Shown here: positions 18,173 to 28,211 of the stretch, in pieces
How the letters are laid out: each line of letters opens with the position of its first letter
Position numbering within the stretch: position 1 is the first letter of the stretch
NCBI RefSeq assembly: GCF_022346995.1
Contig: NZ_JAKRNM010000002.1
Span: 124,001 to 188,000, forward strand
Reading direction: 5' to 3'
DNA from: Paenibacillus sp. ACRRY
GTDB lineage: Bacteria > Bacillota > Bacilli > Paenibacillales > Paenibacillaceae
DNA: 64,000 bases
Program-made: the position numbers and the translations under genes
Notes under the pieces: model-generated
The model's database searches: none
The model's input: the letters and a program-made list of their open reading frames with translations, nothing else
What the model was told of the DNA's origin: nothing

Positions 18173-19180
18173 ATGAAAAAGACATTGCTAATCTACATTT
18201 TACTTATCTCGGCTTTTGCTCTGTATGTACTCAGGTACGAATACTCAAGCGAAGCGAATGGCTCATGGGAAGCCAAGGGACTGCGCGGAGATATCGGTGA
18301 AACATATATCATGATCACATTTCAGTCCGGCTTGGAATATTGGAAAAGTGTGCTCAAAGGCTTCGAGGATGCAGGGGATGCGCTCGGGGTAACCGTGGAG
18401 TATCGGGGAGCTACCCGATATGACCCGAAGGAACAGACCACGATCATTGAGCAGGCGATTGCACGGAAACCGGCAGGCATAGCCATCTCCGCCATTGATC
18501 CGCAATCTCTTATTCCCGTGATTAACAAAGCATTGGATGCAGGTATTCCGGTGGTTTTGTTTGACGCGGATGCCCCGAACAGCAGGGCATATTCTTTTCT
18601 CGGCACGGACAATTACCAAGCAGGGGTGACTGCTGCGGACAAAATGGCCGAGCTTCTGGGCCGGGAGGGAGAAGTCGCCGTTCTGACCATGCCGGGACAG
18701 CAAAATCATGAGGAACGAACCGAAGGATTTCGCGATACCATCCGTGACCGGTACCCTTCCATGAAGGTAGTTGAAGTCGCGGATGGGCATGGAGATGCAA
18801 TGAAATCGAGAGATGAAGCTCTTCGAATGATGAAGACATATCCTGAGCTCGGCGGTATTTTTGTAACCGAAGCGACAGGAGCAGCGGGCGTTGGTGAAGC
18901 GGTTCAGAATGGGGATGCTGGTCATCCGCTGCAGATCATATCCTTTGATACCAATAAAGCTACACTGGATATGATCAAGAGCGGTACAATCTCTGCAACA
19001 ATCGCACAGGGAACCTGGAACATGGGTTACTGGTCCCTTCAATATCTGTTTCATTTACACCACCAACTGACCGTACCTGCACCGTCTTCTTCCGATGAAA
19101 ATGCACCTCTGCCGGTTAGGGTGGATACCGGAATCTCTGTCGTAACACGATCGAATGTAGATGATTACTATGCCAAATAA
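18173..19180 (+). CDS. Membrane-anchored sugar-binding sensor protein (XylFII-like)
   Basis: 335 residues. One N-terminal helix (TLLIYILLISAFALYVL) without lipobox cysteine anchors a type-I periplasmic binding fold (Peripla_BP_4): ITFQSGLEYWKSVLKGFEDA, then QTTIIEQAIARKPAGIAISAIDP, IPVVLFDADAP and IISFDTNKATLDMIKSGTI. It is followed directly, with overlap, by a histidine kinase and a response regulator, and the operon then gives way to a full ABC importer. That matches XylFII of the clostridial XylFII-LytS-YesN system, in which the binding protein presents the sugar to the kinase outside the cell. The ligand here is not proven. The ATG at 18173 has AAGGAT 12 nt upstream. Confidence 0.8.
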   Translation: MKKTLLIYILLISAFALYVLRYEYSSEANGSWEAKGLRGDIGETYIMITFQSGLEYWKSVLKGFEDAGDALGVTVEYRGATRYDPKEQTTIIEQAIARKPAGIAISAIDPQSLIPVINKALDAGIPVVLFDADAPNSRAYSFLGTDNYQAGVTAADKMAELLGREGEVAVLTMPGQQNHEERTEGFRDTIRDRYPSMKVVEVADGHGDAMKSRDEALRMMKTYPELGGIFVTEATGAAGVGEAVQNGDAGHPLQIISFDTNKATLDMIKSGTISATIAQGTWNMGYWSLQYLFHLHHQLTVPAPSSSDENAPLPVRVDTGISVVTRSNVDDYYAK

Positions 19181-21125
19181 AACGGAACATCGGTCACATA
19201 TGCCACTCAGCTTGAAGAAAATTCGTTTCCGGATGAAGAGCGGATTGCAGAGGCTGCGTTTGCGTAATATGCCGCTGCGCTATCAGCTGATGCTGCTCTT
19301 TTTGCTCTTTGCGATCGTTCCTTCAGTGGGACTCGGACTGCTGGTGAACTGGACTGTGGAACGGATTGTTGAAAGGCAGGTCGAGGGACACACGATGCAG
19401 CTGATCGGCAAAGTCAATGAAGCACTTGACAGCAAGATGGAGAATTTGCAAAACATGACCTATCTGATCGCGTTTGACCCGGATATCCGGGCGTTCATGG
19501 AAGGAAAAACGGAGTTTGACGGTCATACAGGAGCAGCCGTATCGAGTGGCGATTCGAATCAGTCCAAGGATCAGGATCAACTGTATGGGATCAAGCAGTA
19601 TTTGCAGGGATTCACGACGTTGTATCCGGAGATTGCAGGAATTGTCCTCGCGAATGGCAACGGAGATTACATTAGCAACGAGATGTACCCGAAAACCAAT
19701 CAGAGCTTGGCTCAGGAGCAATGGTACCAAGATGCGTCTCGGAATGCTGGCATTTTTACTGTTTTGGGTCAACCGAGACAGCGTAACATCACGACACATG
19801 TTCGGTATAAGGATAGTGAAATTGTGTCTGTTGCACGTTCCATTACGGATGAAACATCAGGACGAGTACTCGGTGTCATTATGATTGATCTGAAACTGCG
19901 AACCATATCTCAGGCTGCCAAGGATGTGACGCTGGGGAAATCCGGATATGTGATGGTGACCGATTCAGAAGGGCGAAGTGTCTATATGCCGGACAACCCA
20001 CTCGTTGAGCAGATTCCGTCAGCGTGGTTCCCATCCGGGGATAGCGGAATATTTAACGCACAAGCGGATGGTAAGGAATTGTTATTCATGTACCAGTCAT
20101 CCTCGTTTACCGGATGGAGAACTGTAGGGGTGTTCCCGGCAAGGGAATCGATAGCGGAAGTCCGCCAGATCCAGTTTTACGTCGTCAGTTTTGTGTTCGT
20201 GGTCTGTCTCTTTGGTCTGACCGCTTCCCTTCGGTTCTCCAGTTCCATTGCTCAACCGATTTTCCGCTTGATGTCTTATATGCGCAGGGCGGAAACGGGA
20301 AATCTCAGATCCGGCCGCTGGAGCGACCGGGCTGATGAAATTGGAATGCTCGGCAGAAGTTTTAACCGAATGCTGGCACAGATCCGGCAGCTCATGTCAC
20401 TTAACGAACTACGGGAGCGGCAAAAGCGGGATGCTGAAATACGAAGCCTGCAGGAGCATATCAAACCTCATTTTTTATATAACACGCTGGATACGATCCA
20501 TTGGATGGCACAGAGAAAAGGTGTGGACGACGTATCCGAGATGGTGGGTGCCCTGTCCAGACTGTTTCGAATCGGGCTCAGCAAAGGCAATGATTTCATT
20601 CCCTTGCAATCCGAGATTGAACATATAACCAGTTATCTGCAAATTCAGCAGACCCGTTACCGGAACCGACTTCAATGTGAGTTGGTGATACCAGAGGACC
20701 TGAAGGAGCTGTTCGTGCTTAAGCTGGTGCTGCAGCCTATTGTGGAAAATGCTATTTATCACGGGATTAAGGGTAGACGAGGTCCGGGTAAGATTCAAAT
20801 TGAAGCCAAAGTACAAGATCATAAGCTGTATCTGACGGTACAGGATGATGGCGCCGGGATGTCCAGCGAGCGGCTGCAAGAGATGGCGCAGCTGCTCAGT
20901 ACGCCCCTGGAAAGCATGGAAACACAGGAAGCCGGTCAGGGCGGCAAAAGCTATGGCATGCTGAATGTACAGGCACGCCTTCAGCTTTCATTTGGAGAAG
21001 AATATGGAATTAGTTTGAATAGTCGGGAAGGTGAGGGTACTTGTGTGACCATCACTCAGCCGTTGATGAAAGAACTTCCACAAACGTTGCAATTTGATAC
21101 TGAGGGAAGGCGGGATAGTCAATGA
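19161..21125 (+). CDS. LytS/YesM-type sensor histidine kinase
   Basis: 654 residues. Membrane helix 1 (about 43-64), a large extracellular sensor domain of Cache type (65-338), helix 2 (339-358), a HAMP linker (360-412), then a His_kinase domain with phosphoacceptor H437 in KPHFLYNTLD, and a HATPase domain with N-box VEN (528-530) and DDGAGM (562-567). It starts inside the sensor gene (20-nt overlap); ATG codons at 19161, 19170 and 19200 are all possible and none has a strong ribosome site. It should phosphorylate the regulator at 21122, its coding sequence overlapping that start by 4 nt. Confidence 0.9.
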   Translation: MITMPNKTEHRSHMPLSLKKIRFRMKSGLQRLRLRNMPLRYQLMLLFLLFAIVPSVGLGLLVNWTVERIVERQVEGHTMQLIGKVNEALDSKMENLQNMTYLIAFDPDIRAFMEGKTEFDGHTGAAVSSGDSNQSKDQDQLYGIKQYLQGFTTLYPEIAGIVLANGNGDYISNEMYPKTNQSLAQEQWYQDASRNAGIFTVLGQPRQRNITTHVRYKDSEIVSVARSITDETSGRVLGVIMIDLKLRTISQAAKDVTLGKSGYVMVTDSEGRSVYMPDNPLVEQIPSAWFPSGDSGIFNAQADGKELLFMYQSSSFTGWRTVGVFPARESIAEVRQIQFYVVSFVFVVCLFGLTASLRFSSSIAQPIFRLMSYMRRAETGNLRSGRWSDRADEIGMLGRSFNRMLAQIRQLMSLNELRERQKRDAEIRSLQEHIKPHFLYNTLDTIHWMAQRKGVDDVSEMVGALSRLFRIGLSKGNDFIPLQSEIEHITSYLQIQQTRYRNRLQCELVIPEDLKELFVLKLVLQPIVENAIYHGIKGRRGPGKIQIEAKVQDHKLYLTVQDDGAGMSSERLQEMAQLLSTPLESMETQEAGQGGKSYGMLNVQARLQLSFGEEYGISLNSREGEGTCVTITQPLMKELPQTLQFDTEGRRDSQ

Positions 21126-22441
21126 AGGAAGCAATGATCCAAGCAGCTTGGACAGAAGCAGAGACGGAAAGTACGGCAGCATCGGTGGCTGCAGCCGAGA
21201 CATTGCAGTCGGCCCGGCGTTACCAAGTGCTGATCGCAGATGATGAACCGATTATTCGCGAAGGCATCCGGGATGCCATTGACTGGGAAGCGCTGGGCAT
21301 GGAGGTTGCCTGTGAAGCGGAGGACGGAGAGGAAGCGCTGGAGCTGGCTGTCCAGTTCGGTATGGATATCCTTCTAGTGGATATGAACATGCCATTTCTG
21401 AACGGCATTGATCTGATCCGTCGCCTTCAGGATGAGTGTCCGGATTGCCGCTGCCTCATCATCTCCGGGCATGATGAATTCGCTTATGCCCAGGAGGCTG
21501 TGCGGCTTGGCGTGGAGGATTACATTCTTAAGCCGGTAGATGCAGAGCGGCTGCACGCTGCGCTTATGCGACTGAAACAGCGCATGGATGAAGAACGTAG
21601 ACGTACGGCTTATGTCAAGCAGGCTGCCGACCAGATCGAACGCAATATTCCGCTGCTGCGGCAGCGTTTTTGTCTGGAGTGGCTGGAAGGACGGGCGGAA
21701 GGAAAAGATCTGACAGAGCAGCTTGCGTTCCTGCGCCTGCCATCGGATACGCCTGTGCAGATCGGGATCGTCCGCTGGCCTGCGGCCGAAGCACGGCAGT
21801 CCCTTATGCGGGAGAATGATCGTCAATTGTTTCTTTTTGCCGTAGAGAATATTATCGGTGAACTGCTGGGAGATCTTCCCCATGTCCTGTTCCGGGACCC
21901 GAATGGATTAATTGGTTTTTGTCTCTGGCAGGAAGCTCCGGAAGAACTGGATTGCACCATCGAACAGCAAATTAGTACCTGTCTGAATATTGCTGTTCAT
22001 GCTCATGTGGAGCAGAATACAGGTGCATTGGGGGAGGTGCCAACTGCTTACCGATTATGCCGTGAGCTTATCTATGGGGAAGCCCGCTTATCTCCGTTGG
22101 TGCGCAGAGCTAGGCAGATCATTCATGAAGGGTACGCGGATCGGGAACTGACACTGGAATCGCTCGCTTCCCGTCTGCAAGTATCCTCGGTATATCTCAG
22201 CCGGGTGCTTAAGAAAGAGTTGAACGATACATTCGTAACCCTGGTCACCCATGCCCGCATCCGCAAAGCAGTACAGCTGCTGGATTCAACCGCACTGCCT
22301 ATCCACAGCATTGCAGAACGGGTCGGTTATGATACCCAGCACTATTTCAGCACGGCGTTCAAGAAAGTGATGGGCATTTCACCCGCACAGTATCGAAAGG
22401 ATGGGGGCACAGGGCACAGTGCCTCCGCAGATCGGGTGTAG
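21122..22441 (+). CDS. YesN-type response regulator with AraC DNA-binding domain
   Basis: 439 residues. The receiver domain (about 34-155) has the acidic pair D40-D41, phosphoacceptor D87 in LLVDMNMP and K137 in ILKPVD. A linker domain follows, and the C-terminus is an AraC pair of helix-turn-helices (LTLESLASRLQVSSVYLSRVLKKEL and IAERVGYDTQHYFSTAFKKVMGISPAQYRK). Unusual is a 33-residue alanine/glutamate-rich extension before the receiver; the ATG used overlaps the kinase stop (ATGA) and has GGAAGG before it, so the extension seems real. It is expected to activate the downstream importer genes. A terminator separates it from them. Confidence 0.9.
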   Translation: MKEAMIQAAWTEAETESTAASVAAAETLQSARRYQVLIADDEPIIREGIRDAIDWEALGMEVACEAEDGEEALELAVQFGMDILLVDMNMPFLNGIDLIRRLQDECPDCRCLIISGHDEFAYAQEAVRLGVEDYILKPVDAERLHAALMRLKQRMDEERRRTAYVKQAADQIERNIPLLRQRFCLEWLEGRAEGKDLTEQLAFLRLPSDTPVQIGIVRWPAAEARQSLMRENDRQLFLFAVENIIGELLGDLPHVLFRDPNGLIGFCLWQEAPEELDCTIEQQISTCLNIAVHAHVEQNTGALGEVPTAYRLCRELIYGEARLSPLVRRARQIIHEGYADRELTLESLASRLQVSSVYLSRVLKKELNDTFVTLVTHARIRKAVQLLDSTALPIHSIAERVGYDTQHYFSTAFKKVMGISPAQYRKDGGTGHSASADRV

Positions 22442-22467
22442 CATCACAAGACATGGCGAAGACAACA

Positions 22468-22507
22468 GAGTTGCTCTGCTTCTGCGAAGCGGATCAGCTC
22501 TTTTTTT
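22468..22507 (+). terminator. Terminator between the sensing genes and the ABC importer genes
   Basis: A 15-bp imperfect stem (GAGTTG... pairing with ...CAGCTC, loop TGC) is followed by seven T. The importer genes therefore need their own promoter. Confidence 0.8.
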
Positions 22508-22586
22508 GTGTCCAGATGGAACGGTATGCAAAGAAAGGGATGAGGACTCCATCTGATGATACAAAAGTTAAATTTTTATAAAAAAG

Positions 22587-22613
22587 GTTCAAAAGCTGCA
22601 AAGACTGTTCAAA
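22587..22613 (+). promoter_or_regulatory. Tandem GTTCAAA repeats, possible response-regulator site
   Basis: GTTCAAA occurs at 22587-22593 and 22607-22613, 20 bp apart, about two helical turns on the same face. AraC-type regulators usually bind such direct repeats just upstream of a promoter. A TACGAT (22625-22630) follows as a possible -10. Assignment to the YesN-type regulator is inference. Confidence 0.35.
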
Positions 22614-22673
22614 CCTGACAATGCTACGATGAGATCAGGCAGAAACAGAAGGCAATTGAAGTTCATTTCTGGA

Positions 22674-22688
22674 TTGTAAGCGTTATCT
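22674..22688 (+). promoter_or_regulatory. cre (CcpA-binding) site upstream of the importer genes
   Basis: TTGTAAGCGTTATCT matches the cre consensus WTGNAANCGNWNNCW at every fixed position. It lies about 50 bp before the binding-lipoprotein start, likely inside the transcribed leader, where CcpA can block elongation. Confidence 0.6.
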
Positions 22689-22736
22689 TGTGAAACACAT
22701 TCAGATCCGTATGATTCGAGGAAAGGGGAACTTGAT

Positions 22737-23822
22737 ATGAAAAAAGGAGCAGTGATGATCTGGCTTCTGGTGATGACCTTGATGTTATCGGCCTGCAATC
22801 TGGCTGAGAGCGGAACAGGCAGCAAGGAAAAAGGATATGTCGGCATCTCCATGCCAACCAAATCCTCCGAGCGCTGGGTCGGCGACGGAGAGAACATGGT
22901 CCGTTTATTTCAGGAACAGGGGTATAAAACGGATCTGCAGTATGCTGAGGACGTGGTCGAAAATCAGATTTCACAGATTGAGAACATGATCACCAAGGGA
23001 GTGGATGTGATGGTCATTGCATCCGTGGACGGCAATACACTGACGGATGTAATCAAGAAGGCTCACGATGAGGGCATTCAAGTCATATCATACGACCGAC
23101 TGATCAGAAACACGCCTTATCTCACGTATTATGCGACGTTCGATAACTTCAAGGTTGGGGTGCTCCAGGCTTCATACATTGAGCAGAAGCTTGGCCTCAA
23201 GGAAGGCAAAGGCCCCTTCAACATTGAGCTGTTTGGCGGCTCGCCCGATGACAACAATGCTTATTTCTTCTTCGACGGTGCAATGTCTGTACTGAAACCC
23301 TATATCGATTCTGGCAAACTCGTGGTACGGAGCAAGCAAACCACGATGGCACAGATTGCGACCTTGCGCTGGGATGGAGCGTTGGCCCAGTCAAGGATGG
23401 ATAACCTGCTCAGTGCCTATTACTCCGGTGATAACCTAGATGCAGTGTTGTCCCCGTACGACGGAATCAGCATTGGCATCATCTCGTCGCTGAAAGGCGT
23501 CGGATACGGCTCAGAGAGCAAACCTCTGCCTGTCATTACTGGACAGGACGCGGAGCTGGCCTCCATCAAATCCATTGTTGCCGGAGAGCAGACACAGACC
23601 GTATTCAAGGATACACGCAAGCTCGCGGAGCAGACGGTGGAGATGGCTAATAGCATTTTACAAGGGAAACAAGCAGAAGTAAATGATGATAAGTCATATA
23701 ACAACGGAATTAAGATCATACCGGCTTACTTGCTGGATCCAATTTCCGTGGACCGGACCAATGTGGAGAAGGACATTGTCGGCACCGATTATTACACCAA
23801 AGAAGAAATTGGACTGAAATAA
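22737..23822 (+). CDS. Sugar ABC transporter substrate-binding lipoprotein (XylF/ChvE-like)
   Basis: 361 residues. Lipoprotein signal with lipobox LSAC, acylated cysteine C20, then a Peripla_BP_4 fold: [62 protein letters not shown] and [28 protein letters not shown]. This set matches the XylF/ChvE group of aldose-binding proteins, exported and held on the outer face of the membrane. AAAGGGG lies 9 nt before the ATG. It is the first gene of the importer operon with the ATPase and permease that follow. Confidence 0.9.
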   Translation: MKKGAVMIWLLVMTLMLSACNLAESGTGSKEKGYVGISMPTKSSERWVGDGENMVRLFQEQGYKTDLQYAEDVVENQISQIENMITKGVDVMVIASVDGNTLTDVIKKAHDEGIQVISYDRLIRNTPYLTYYATFDNFKVGVLQASYIEQKLGLKEGKGPFNIELFGGSPDDNNAYFFFDGAMSVLKPYIDSGKLVVRSKQTTMAQIATLRWDGALAQSRMDNLLSAYYSGDNLDAVLSPYDGISIGIISSLKGVGYGSESKPLPVITGQDAELASIKSIVAGEQTQTVFKDTRKLAEQTVEMANSILQGKQAEVNDDKSYNNGIKIIPAYLLDPISVDRTNVEKDIVGTDYYTKEEIGLK

Positions 23823-23843
23823 TAATGGAAAGGAGCAAGTCCC

Positions 23844-25394
23844 ATGACCGGAATCATATTGGAAATGAAGGGCATTACCAAAACCTTCCCTGGCGTCAAA
23901 GCACTGGAGAACGTCAATCTCAAGATCCGGGAAGGTGAAATTCATTCGCTGTGCGGTGAGAACGGTGCAGGTAAATCCACGCTGATGAAAGTGCTTAGCG
24001 GTGTATATCCACATGGAACGTACGAAGGAGATATTTTATTTCAGGGGAAAACCTGCGAGTTCAAAAGCATCAAGCAGAGCGAGGATCTGGGAATCGTTAT
24101 TATCCATCAGGAGCTCGCGCTGATTCCTTACCTATCCATAGCCGAGAACATTTACCTGGGTAACGAGCGTGCCAGCAAAGGCATCATTGACTGGAAAGAA
24201 ACGTTGGTCGGTACACGTGAATTGCTCTCTAAAGTGGGGTTGAGCGAAAACCCGAACACCCTTGTATCCAACATCGGTGTAGGTAAGCAGCAGCTGGTTG
24301 AAATTGCAAAAGCACTCTCCAAAAAGGTTCGTCTACTCATCCTGGATGAACCGACGGCAGCGCTGAATGAGGACGATAGTGAAAACCTGCTCCAATTAAT
24401 GCTGGAGTTCAAGAAGCAGGGAATTGCGTGTATCCTGATTTCCCATAAGCTGAACGAGGTGTCCAAGGTATCGGATTCCGTCACGATTTTGAGGGATGGC
24501 AAGACCATTGAGACGCTGGACATGAGGAAGGATAACGTCACTGAGGACCGGATTATCAGTGGTATGGTGGGCCGTGATCTGACAAGCCGCTATCCGGAAC
24601 GTCATGCGGATATTGGTAACATCATTTTGGAAGTGAAAGACTGGACGGTATATCACGAGCATCATGCTGATCGTAAAGTGCTGGAACGTATCAACATGAA
24701 CATCCGGCGTGGTGAGATCGTCGGTATAGCTGGTCTGATGGGTGCTGGACGTACAGAGCTGGCCATGAGCATATTTGGCAAATCCTATGGACGCAACATA
24801 TCGGGCCAGCTGGTCAAGGATGGCCAACCGATTCAGAACAACAGTGTAACGGAGGCGATTCAGAATGGTTTTGCCTACGTGACAGAGGATCGGAAGGAAT
24901 ACGGACTCATTCTTATGGATGATATCAAACGCAATATTTCACTGACAGGCCTGGGCAAGCTGACCAAAAACGCCGTTGTGAATGAACGTGAAGAAGTGCT
25001 GGTTGCCGAAGAGATGAAGAAAAGCATGAATATCAAGGCCCCAAGCATCCTTCAGAAAACCGGCAATCTGAGCGGGGGGAACCAGCAGAAAGTGGTGCTG
25101 AGCAAATGGATATTTGCGGGACCCGATATTCTCATTCTGGATGAACCGACCCGCGGAATCGATGTGGGTGCCAAATTCGAAATCTATACTATTATTCACC
25201 GGCTTGCTGCTGAGGGCAAGGGCGTGCTGGTCATCTCATCCGAGCTTCCGGAGGTTCTGGGCCTGTGTGACCGGATTTATGTCATGAATGCCGGACGCAT
25301 CACGGGAGAAGTCAGCCGCGAGGAAGCAACGCAGGAAACGTTGATGAGATATATGACGAAGTCTGGAGGCGAGAAGCATGGAAATGCTAACTAA
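23844..25394 (+). CDS. Sugar ABC transporter ATP-binding protein, two-domain (XylG/GguA-like)
   Basis: 516 residues with two nucleotide-binding domains, the arrangement of the CUT2 class of sugar importers. Domain 1: Walker [10 protein letters not shown] (38-46), Walker [12 protein letters not shown]. Domain 2: a degenerate Walker [10 protein letters not shown], signature [14 protein letters not shown] and Walker [13 protein letters not shown]. The degenerate second P-loop is normal for the class. It lies 21 nt after the lipoprotein gene and overlaps the permease by 17 nt. Confidence 0.95.
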   Translation: MTGIILEMKGITKTFPGVKALENVNLKIREGEIHSLCGENGAGKSTLMKVLSGVYPHGTYEGDILFQGKTCEFKSIKQSEDLGIVIIHQELALIPYLSIAENIYLGNERASKGIIDWKETLVGTRELLSKVGLSENPNTLVSNIGVGKQQLVEIAKALSKKVRLLILDEPTAALNEDDSENLLQLMLEFKKQGIACILISHKLNEVSKVSDSVTILRDGKTIETLDMRKDNVTEDRIISGMVGRDLTSRYPERHADIGNIILEVKDWTVYHEHHADRKVLERINMNIRRGEIVGIAGLMGAGRTELAMSIFGKSYGRNISGQLVKDGQPIQNNSVTEAIQNGFAYVTEDRKEYGLILMDDIKRNISLTGLGKLTKNAVVNEREEVLVAEEMKKSMNIKAPSILQKTGNLSGGNQQKVVLSKWIFAGPDILILDEPTRGIDVGAKFEIYTIIHRLAAEGKGVLVISSELPEVLGLCDRIYVMNAGRITGEVSREEATQETLMRYMTKSGGEKHGNAN

Positions 25395-26541
25395 ACTGTT
25401 CAAAAACAATATACGCCAATACGGCATGATTATCGCACTGGTTGTCATTATGATCTTGTTCGAGGTGCTGACAGGCGGACTCTTGCTGAAGCCGATCAAT
25501 ATTACGAATCTGATCCTGCAGAACAGCTACATCCTGGTGCTCGCCATCGGGATGGTACTGGTCATCATTACCGGACATATTGATCTGTCGGTCGGATCTG
25601 TTGCAGCCTTTGTCGGTGCAGTGGCGGCAATTATGATGGTCGATTGGCAGCTTCCGGCCTGGCTGGCGGTGATCGCTTCTTTGCTGGTAGGGGCGTTAAT
25701 CGGGGCCTGGCAGGGCTTCTGGATCGCGTATGTGCGGATTCCCGCCTTTATCGTAACCCTTGCGGGCATGCTGCTCTTCCGCGGCTTGACGATGATTGTG
25801 CTGGAGGGCCAGTCGATCTCTCCTTTTCCGGGCGGATTCCAAAAGATTAGCTCCGGATTCCTGCCTGATATCCAATTCTCAGGTTTCGGTCTCATCTCGA
25901 TCCTTGTAGGGATTGCACTTACAATCTGGTATATCGTAAATGAACTGCGGGAACGCCGCTCCCAGCGGAAGTATGGTTTCGCGGTGGTGTCGCAGGGACT
26001 GTTCCTGCTCAAGCTGATTGTGGTAGCTGCGGTGACGAACCTGTTCACCTTCGTACTCGCAAGTTACGCCGGGATTCCAAATATACTGATCCTGCTGTTT
26101 GTACTGATCGTTGTTTACTCCTTCGTCATGAACCGCACTGTAATGGGACGTCATGTGTATGCACTTGGTGGAAATGAAAAGGCCGCAGGACTATCCGGAG
26201 TCAAAACCAAAAAAGTAACGTTCTGGGTATTTGTAAACATGGGTGTGCTCGCTGCTATATCCGGTCTCATCTTCGCTGCTCGTCTGAATGCGGCTACCCC
26301 AAGAGCGGGTACCAACTTCGAGCTTGATGCGATTGCTGCCTGCTTCATCGGTGGAGCTTCAGCTTCCGGAGGTATTGGAACTGTGTTTGGAGCGATCATC
26401 GGCGGCTTGGTTATGGGGGTACTGAATAACGGGATGTCTCTCATTGGACTGGGCATTGACTGGCAGCAGGGAATTAAAGGTCTGGTGCTTCTGCTTGCCG
26501 TAGCCTTCGATATCTATAACAAAAATAAGAGATCGGCATAG
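25378..26541 (+). CDS. Sugar ABC transporter permease (XylH/GguB-like)
   Basis: 387 residues with about ten membrane helices, BPD_transp_2 family. Conserved blocks include [59 protein letters not shown] and [38 protein letters not shown]. It forms the membrane channel for the binding lipoprotein and ATPase before it. The 387-residue length, with an insert between the central helices, fits the XylH/GguB group rather than the shorter RbsC. A terminator closes the operon. Confidence 0.95.
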   Translation: MEMLTKLFKNNIRQYGMIIALVVIMILFEVLTGGLLLKPINITNLILQNSYILVLAIGMVLVIITGHIDLSVGSVAAFVGAVAAIMMVDWQLPAWLAVIASLLVGALIGAWQGFWIAYVRIPAFIVTLAGMLLFRGLTMIVLEGQSISPFPGGFQKISSGFLPDIQFSGFGLISILVGIALTIWYIVNELRERRSQRKYGFAVVSQGLFLLKLIVVAAVTNLFTFVLASYAGIPNILILLFVLIVVYSFVMNRTVMGRHVYALGGNEKAAGLSGVKTKKVTFWVFVNMGVLAAISGLIFAARLNAATPRAGTNFELDAIAACFIGGASASGGIGTVFGAIIGGLVMGVLNNGMSLIGLGIDWQQGIKGLVLLLAVAFDIYNKNKRSA

Positions 26542-26587
26542 AACGATAGAGGAATGTCTTCTCGTTCGTATATTGGAAATGCATGAA

Positions 26588-26620
26588 CAGACCCGCTATC
26601 CTTCATAGTGGGTCTGTTTT
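26588..26620 (+). terminator. Terminator of the sugar importer operon
   Basis: An 11-bp stem CAGACCCGCTA/TAGTGGGTCTG with a 7-nt loop, followed by TTTT. Confidence 0.85.
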
Positions 26621-26643
26621 ACGTGTGTCAGGCACAGCCGTTT

Positions 26644-28020
26644 TTACATGAGTGCATCCAGAAACCGGGTTGCGATCCCGAAATAAATAAACAGCGACAA
26701 TATATCGTTCAGCGTAGTGATCAAGGGTCCGGAGGCAACGGCGGGATCAACCTTGAAGCGACTTAGCAATAGAGGGATACATGTACCTGTCAATGTGCCG
26801 ATAACGAGTGTGAAGAAGAGGGACACGCCGATAATTGCGCCCAGCAGCCAGTCCCCCTGCCAGAAATAGGCGATAACCGTAATCATCACTCCGCATACGA
26901 GTCCAATCAGGGTACCTACCTTGATTTCCCGGCCGATTAAGGCCAGTACGGTGGACTTGTCGAGCTTGCGTCCAATAAGACCCCGGACGACGACAGCCAG
27001 AGACTGCGTTCCCGTATTTCCGGTCATACCGGCGATCATGGGCATGAAAAAAGCGAGAGCAACCACCTGATTCAGCGTATCCTCGAAGAAGTCCACAATG
27101 CTGCCTGAGATGAGTCCGATGAATAGTAACAGGATGAGCCAGGGGAGCCTGCGTTTGACCGCCACGAGTGGCTTGGTATCAAAATCAATATCCTTGCCGC
27201 CGCCACCCATCTTCGCAAGGTCTTCACTGGCTTCATGCATGATGATATCAATGACATCATCCATCTGAATGACACCACAGAGTCTGTGGTTCTCATCAAC
27301 AACGGGTAAGGCGATAAATTCATAACGCTGCAGCAGCTGCGCAGCTTCTTCCTGGTCCATGTCCACAGTCGCATAGATGACGCGCTTGGTCATCAGGTCC
27401 TCTACCCGGGTCTTGTCACCCGCCTGAAGCAGGGATCGGTGACTGACCACTCCAACGAGTTTGCCTTCATCATCGGTAACGTACAGATAGCTCGCAGCCG
27501 GTATAGGCGGAGTGCCCTGGGATTCCCTTATCGCTTCCTTTGCAGTCTCATGCGCCAGAAGAGTGCGGTAACGGTCGGTCATGATCCGGCCAGCCGTCTC
27601 CGGCGGATAGTTCAGCACGGAGCGGATAATGGCAGAATGGTCGAGATGCATGTTCGACAACAGATGTTCCCTGCGTTTGGCAGGCAAATCATGCAGGAAC
27701 TTGATCAGATCACTCTTGTCCATCTGCTGCATGACCTCAAGCGTACGTTCCGGCCCTAGCTGTTCGAACAGCTTAATCTGGTCATGAAGCTTGAGCGATT
27801 CCGCCATGTCGGCGAGAACATCAGGCTTGAACAGCAGCAGCAGCCGCTTCGTTTCCTGTTCGGGAAACTTTTTGTAGATGAGCGTAAGATCGTAGGGATG
27901 AAGCTCTTTTATCGTTTTATAAAATTCGGGGAGGTCTTGGGTTTGTACATATTGAACCAGCAGCTCGGTAATTTCATCGATTGAATTATTCTTAGGCGAT
28001 TGAGGTCCGTTCTTGTTCAT
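26644..28020 (-). CDS. mgtE: Magnesium transporter MgtE
   Basis: 458 residues. An N-terminal helical MgtE_N domain (about 25-135) with LPAKRREHLLSNM, two CBS domains (about 140-270) including DDEGKLVGVVSHRSLLQ and LPVVDENHRLCGVIQMDDVIDII, a connecting helix, and five membrane helices with the family block FFMPMIAGMTGNTGTQSLAVVVRGL. The soluble part senses cytosolic Mg and closes the channel. AGAAAGGAG lies just before the ATG. I looked for an M-box Mg riboswitch in the short leader and did not find its conserved elements, so control is probably at the channel. Confidence 0.95.
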   Translation of the reverse strand: MNKNGPQSPKNNSIDEITELLVQYVQTQDLPEFYKTIKELHPYDLTLIYKKFPEQETKRLLLLFKPDVLADMAESLKLHDQIKLFEQLGPERTLEVMQQMDKSDLIKFLHDLPAKRREHLLSNMHLDHSAIIRSVLNYPPETAGRIMTDRYRTLLAHETAKEAIRESQGTPPIPAASYLYVTDDEGKLVGVVSHRSLLQAGDKTRVEDLMTKRVIYATVDMDQEEAAQLLQRYEFIALPVVDENHRLCGVIQMDDVIDIIMHEASEDLAKMGGGGKDIDFDTKPLVAVKRRLPWLILLLFIGLISGSIVDFFEDTLNQVVALAFFMPMIAGMTGNTGTQSLAVVVRGLIGRKLDKSTVLALIGREIKVGTLIGLVCGVMITVIAYFWQGDWLLGAIIGVSLFFTLVIGTLTGTCIPLLLSRFKVDPAVASGPLITTLNDILSLFIYFGIATRFLDALM

Positions 28021-28211
28021 ATCAAGACTCCTTTCTAGAGGCGGGGCTCCGTATTTTTAAACGCAATGAAAGCGGGGTAAACAGCAGATTGTATGAGTGA
28101 AGCATGGACAGAGCTATTGAAATCTTGCTCAACCATTCGGAACAGGCTTACAAATAGGCGCTGCGGAGATATACTGGTTGTACAAGTAACTGATGAGGAG
28201 GACTTACACTC

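Noticed and set aside
18263..19054. Open frame antisense to the sugar-binding sensor
   Set aside because: Shadow of a well-supported gene; no ribosome site and odd residue composition.
28021..28211. M-box magnesium riboswitch before mgtE
   Set aside because: The leader is short and the conserved M-box elements are not visible.
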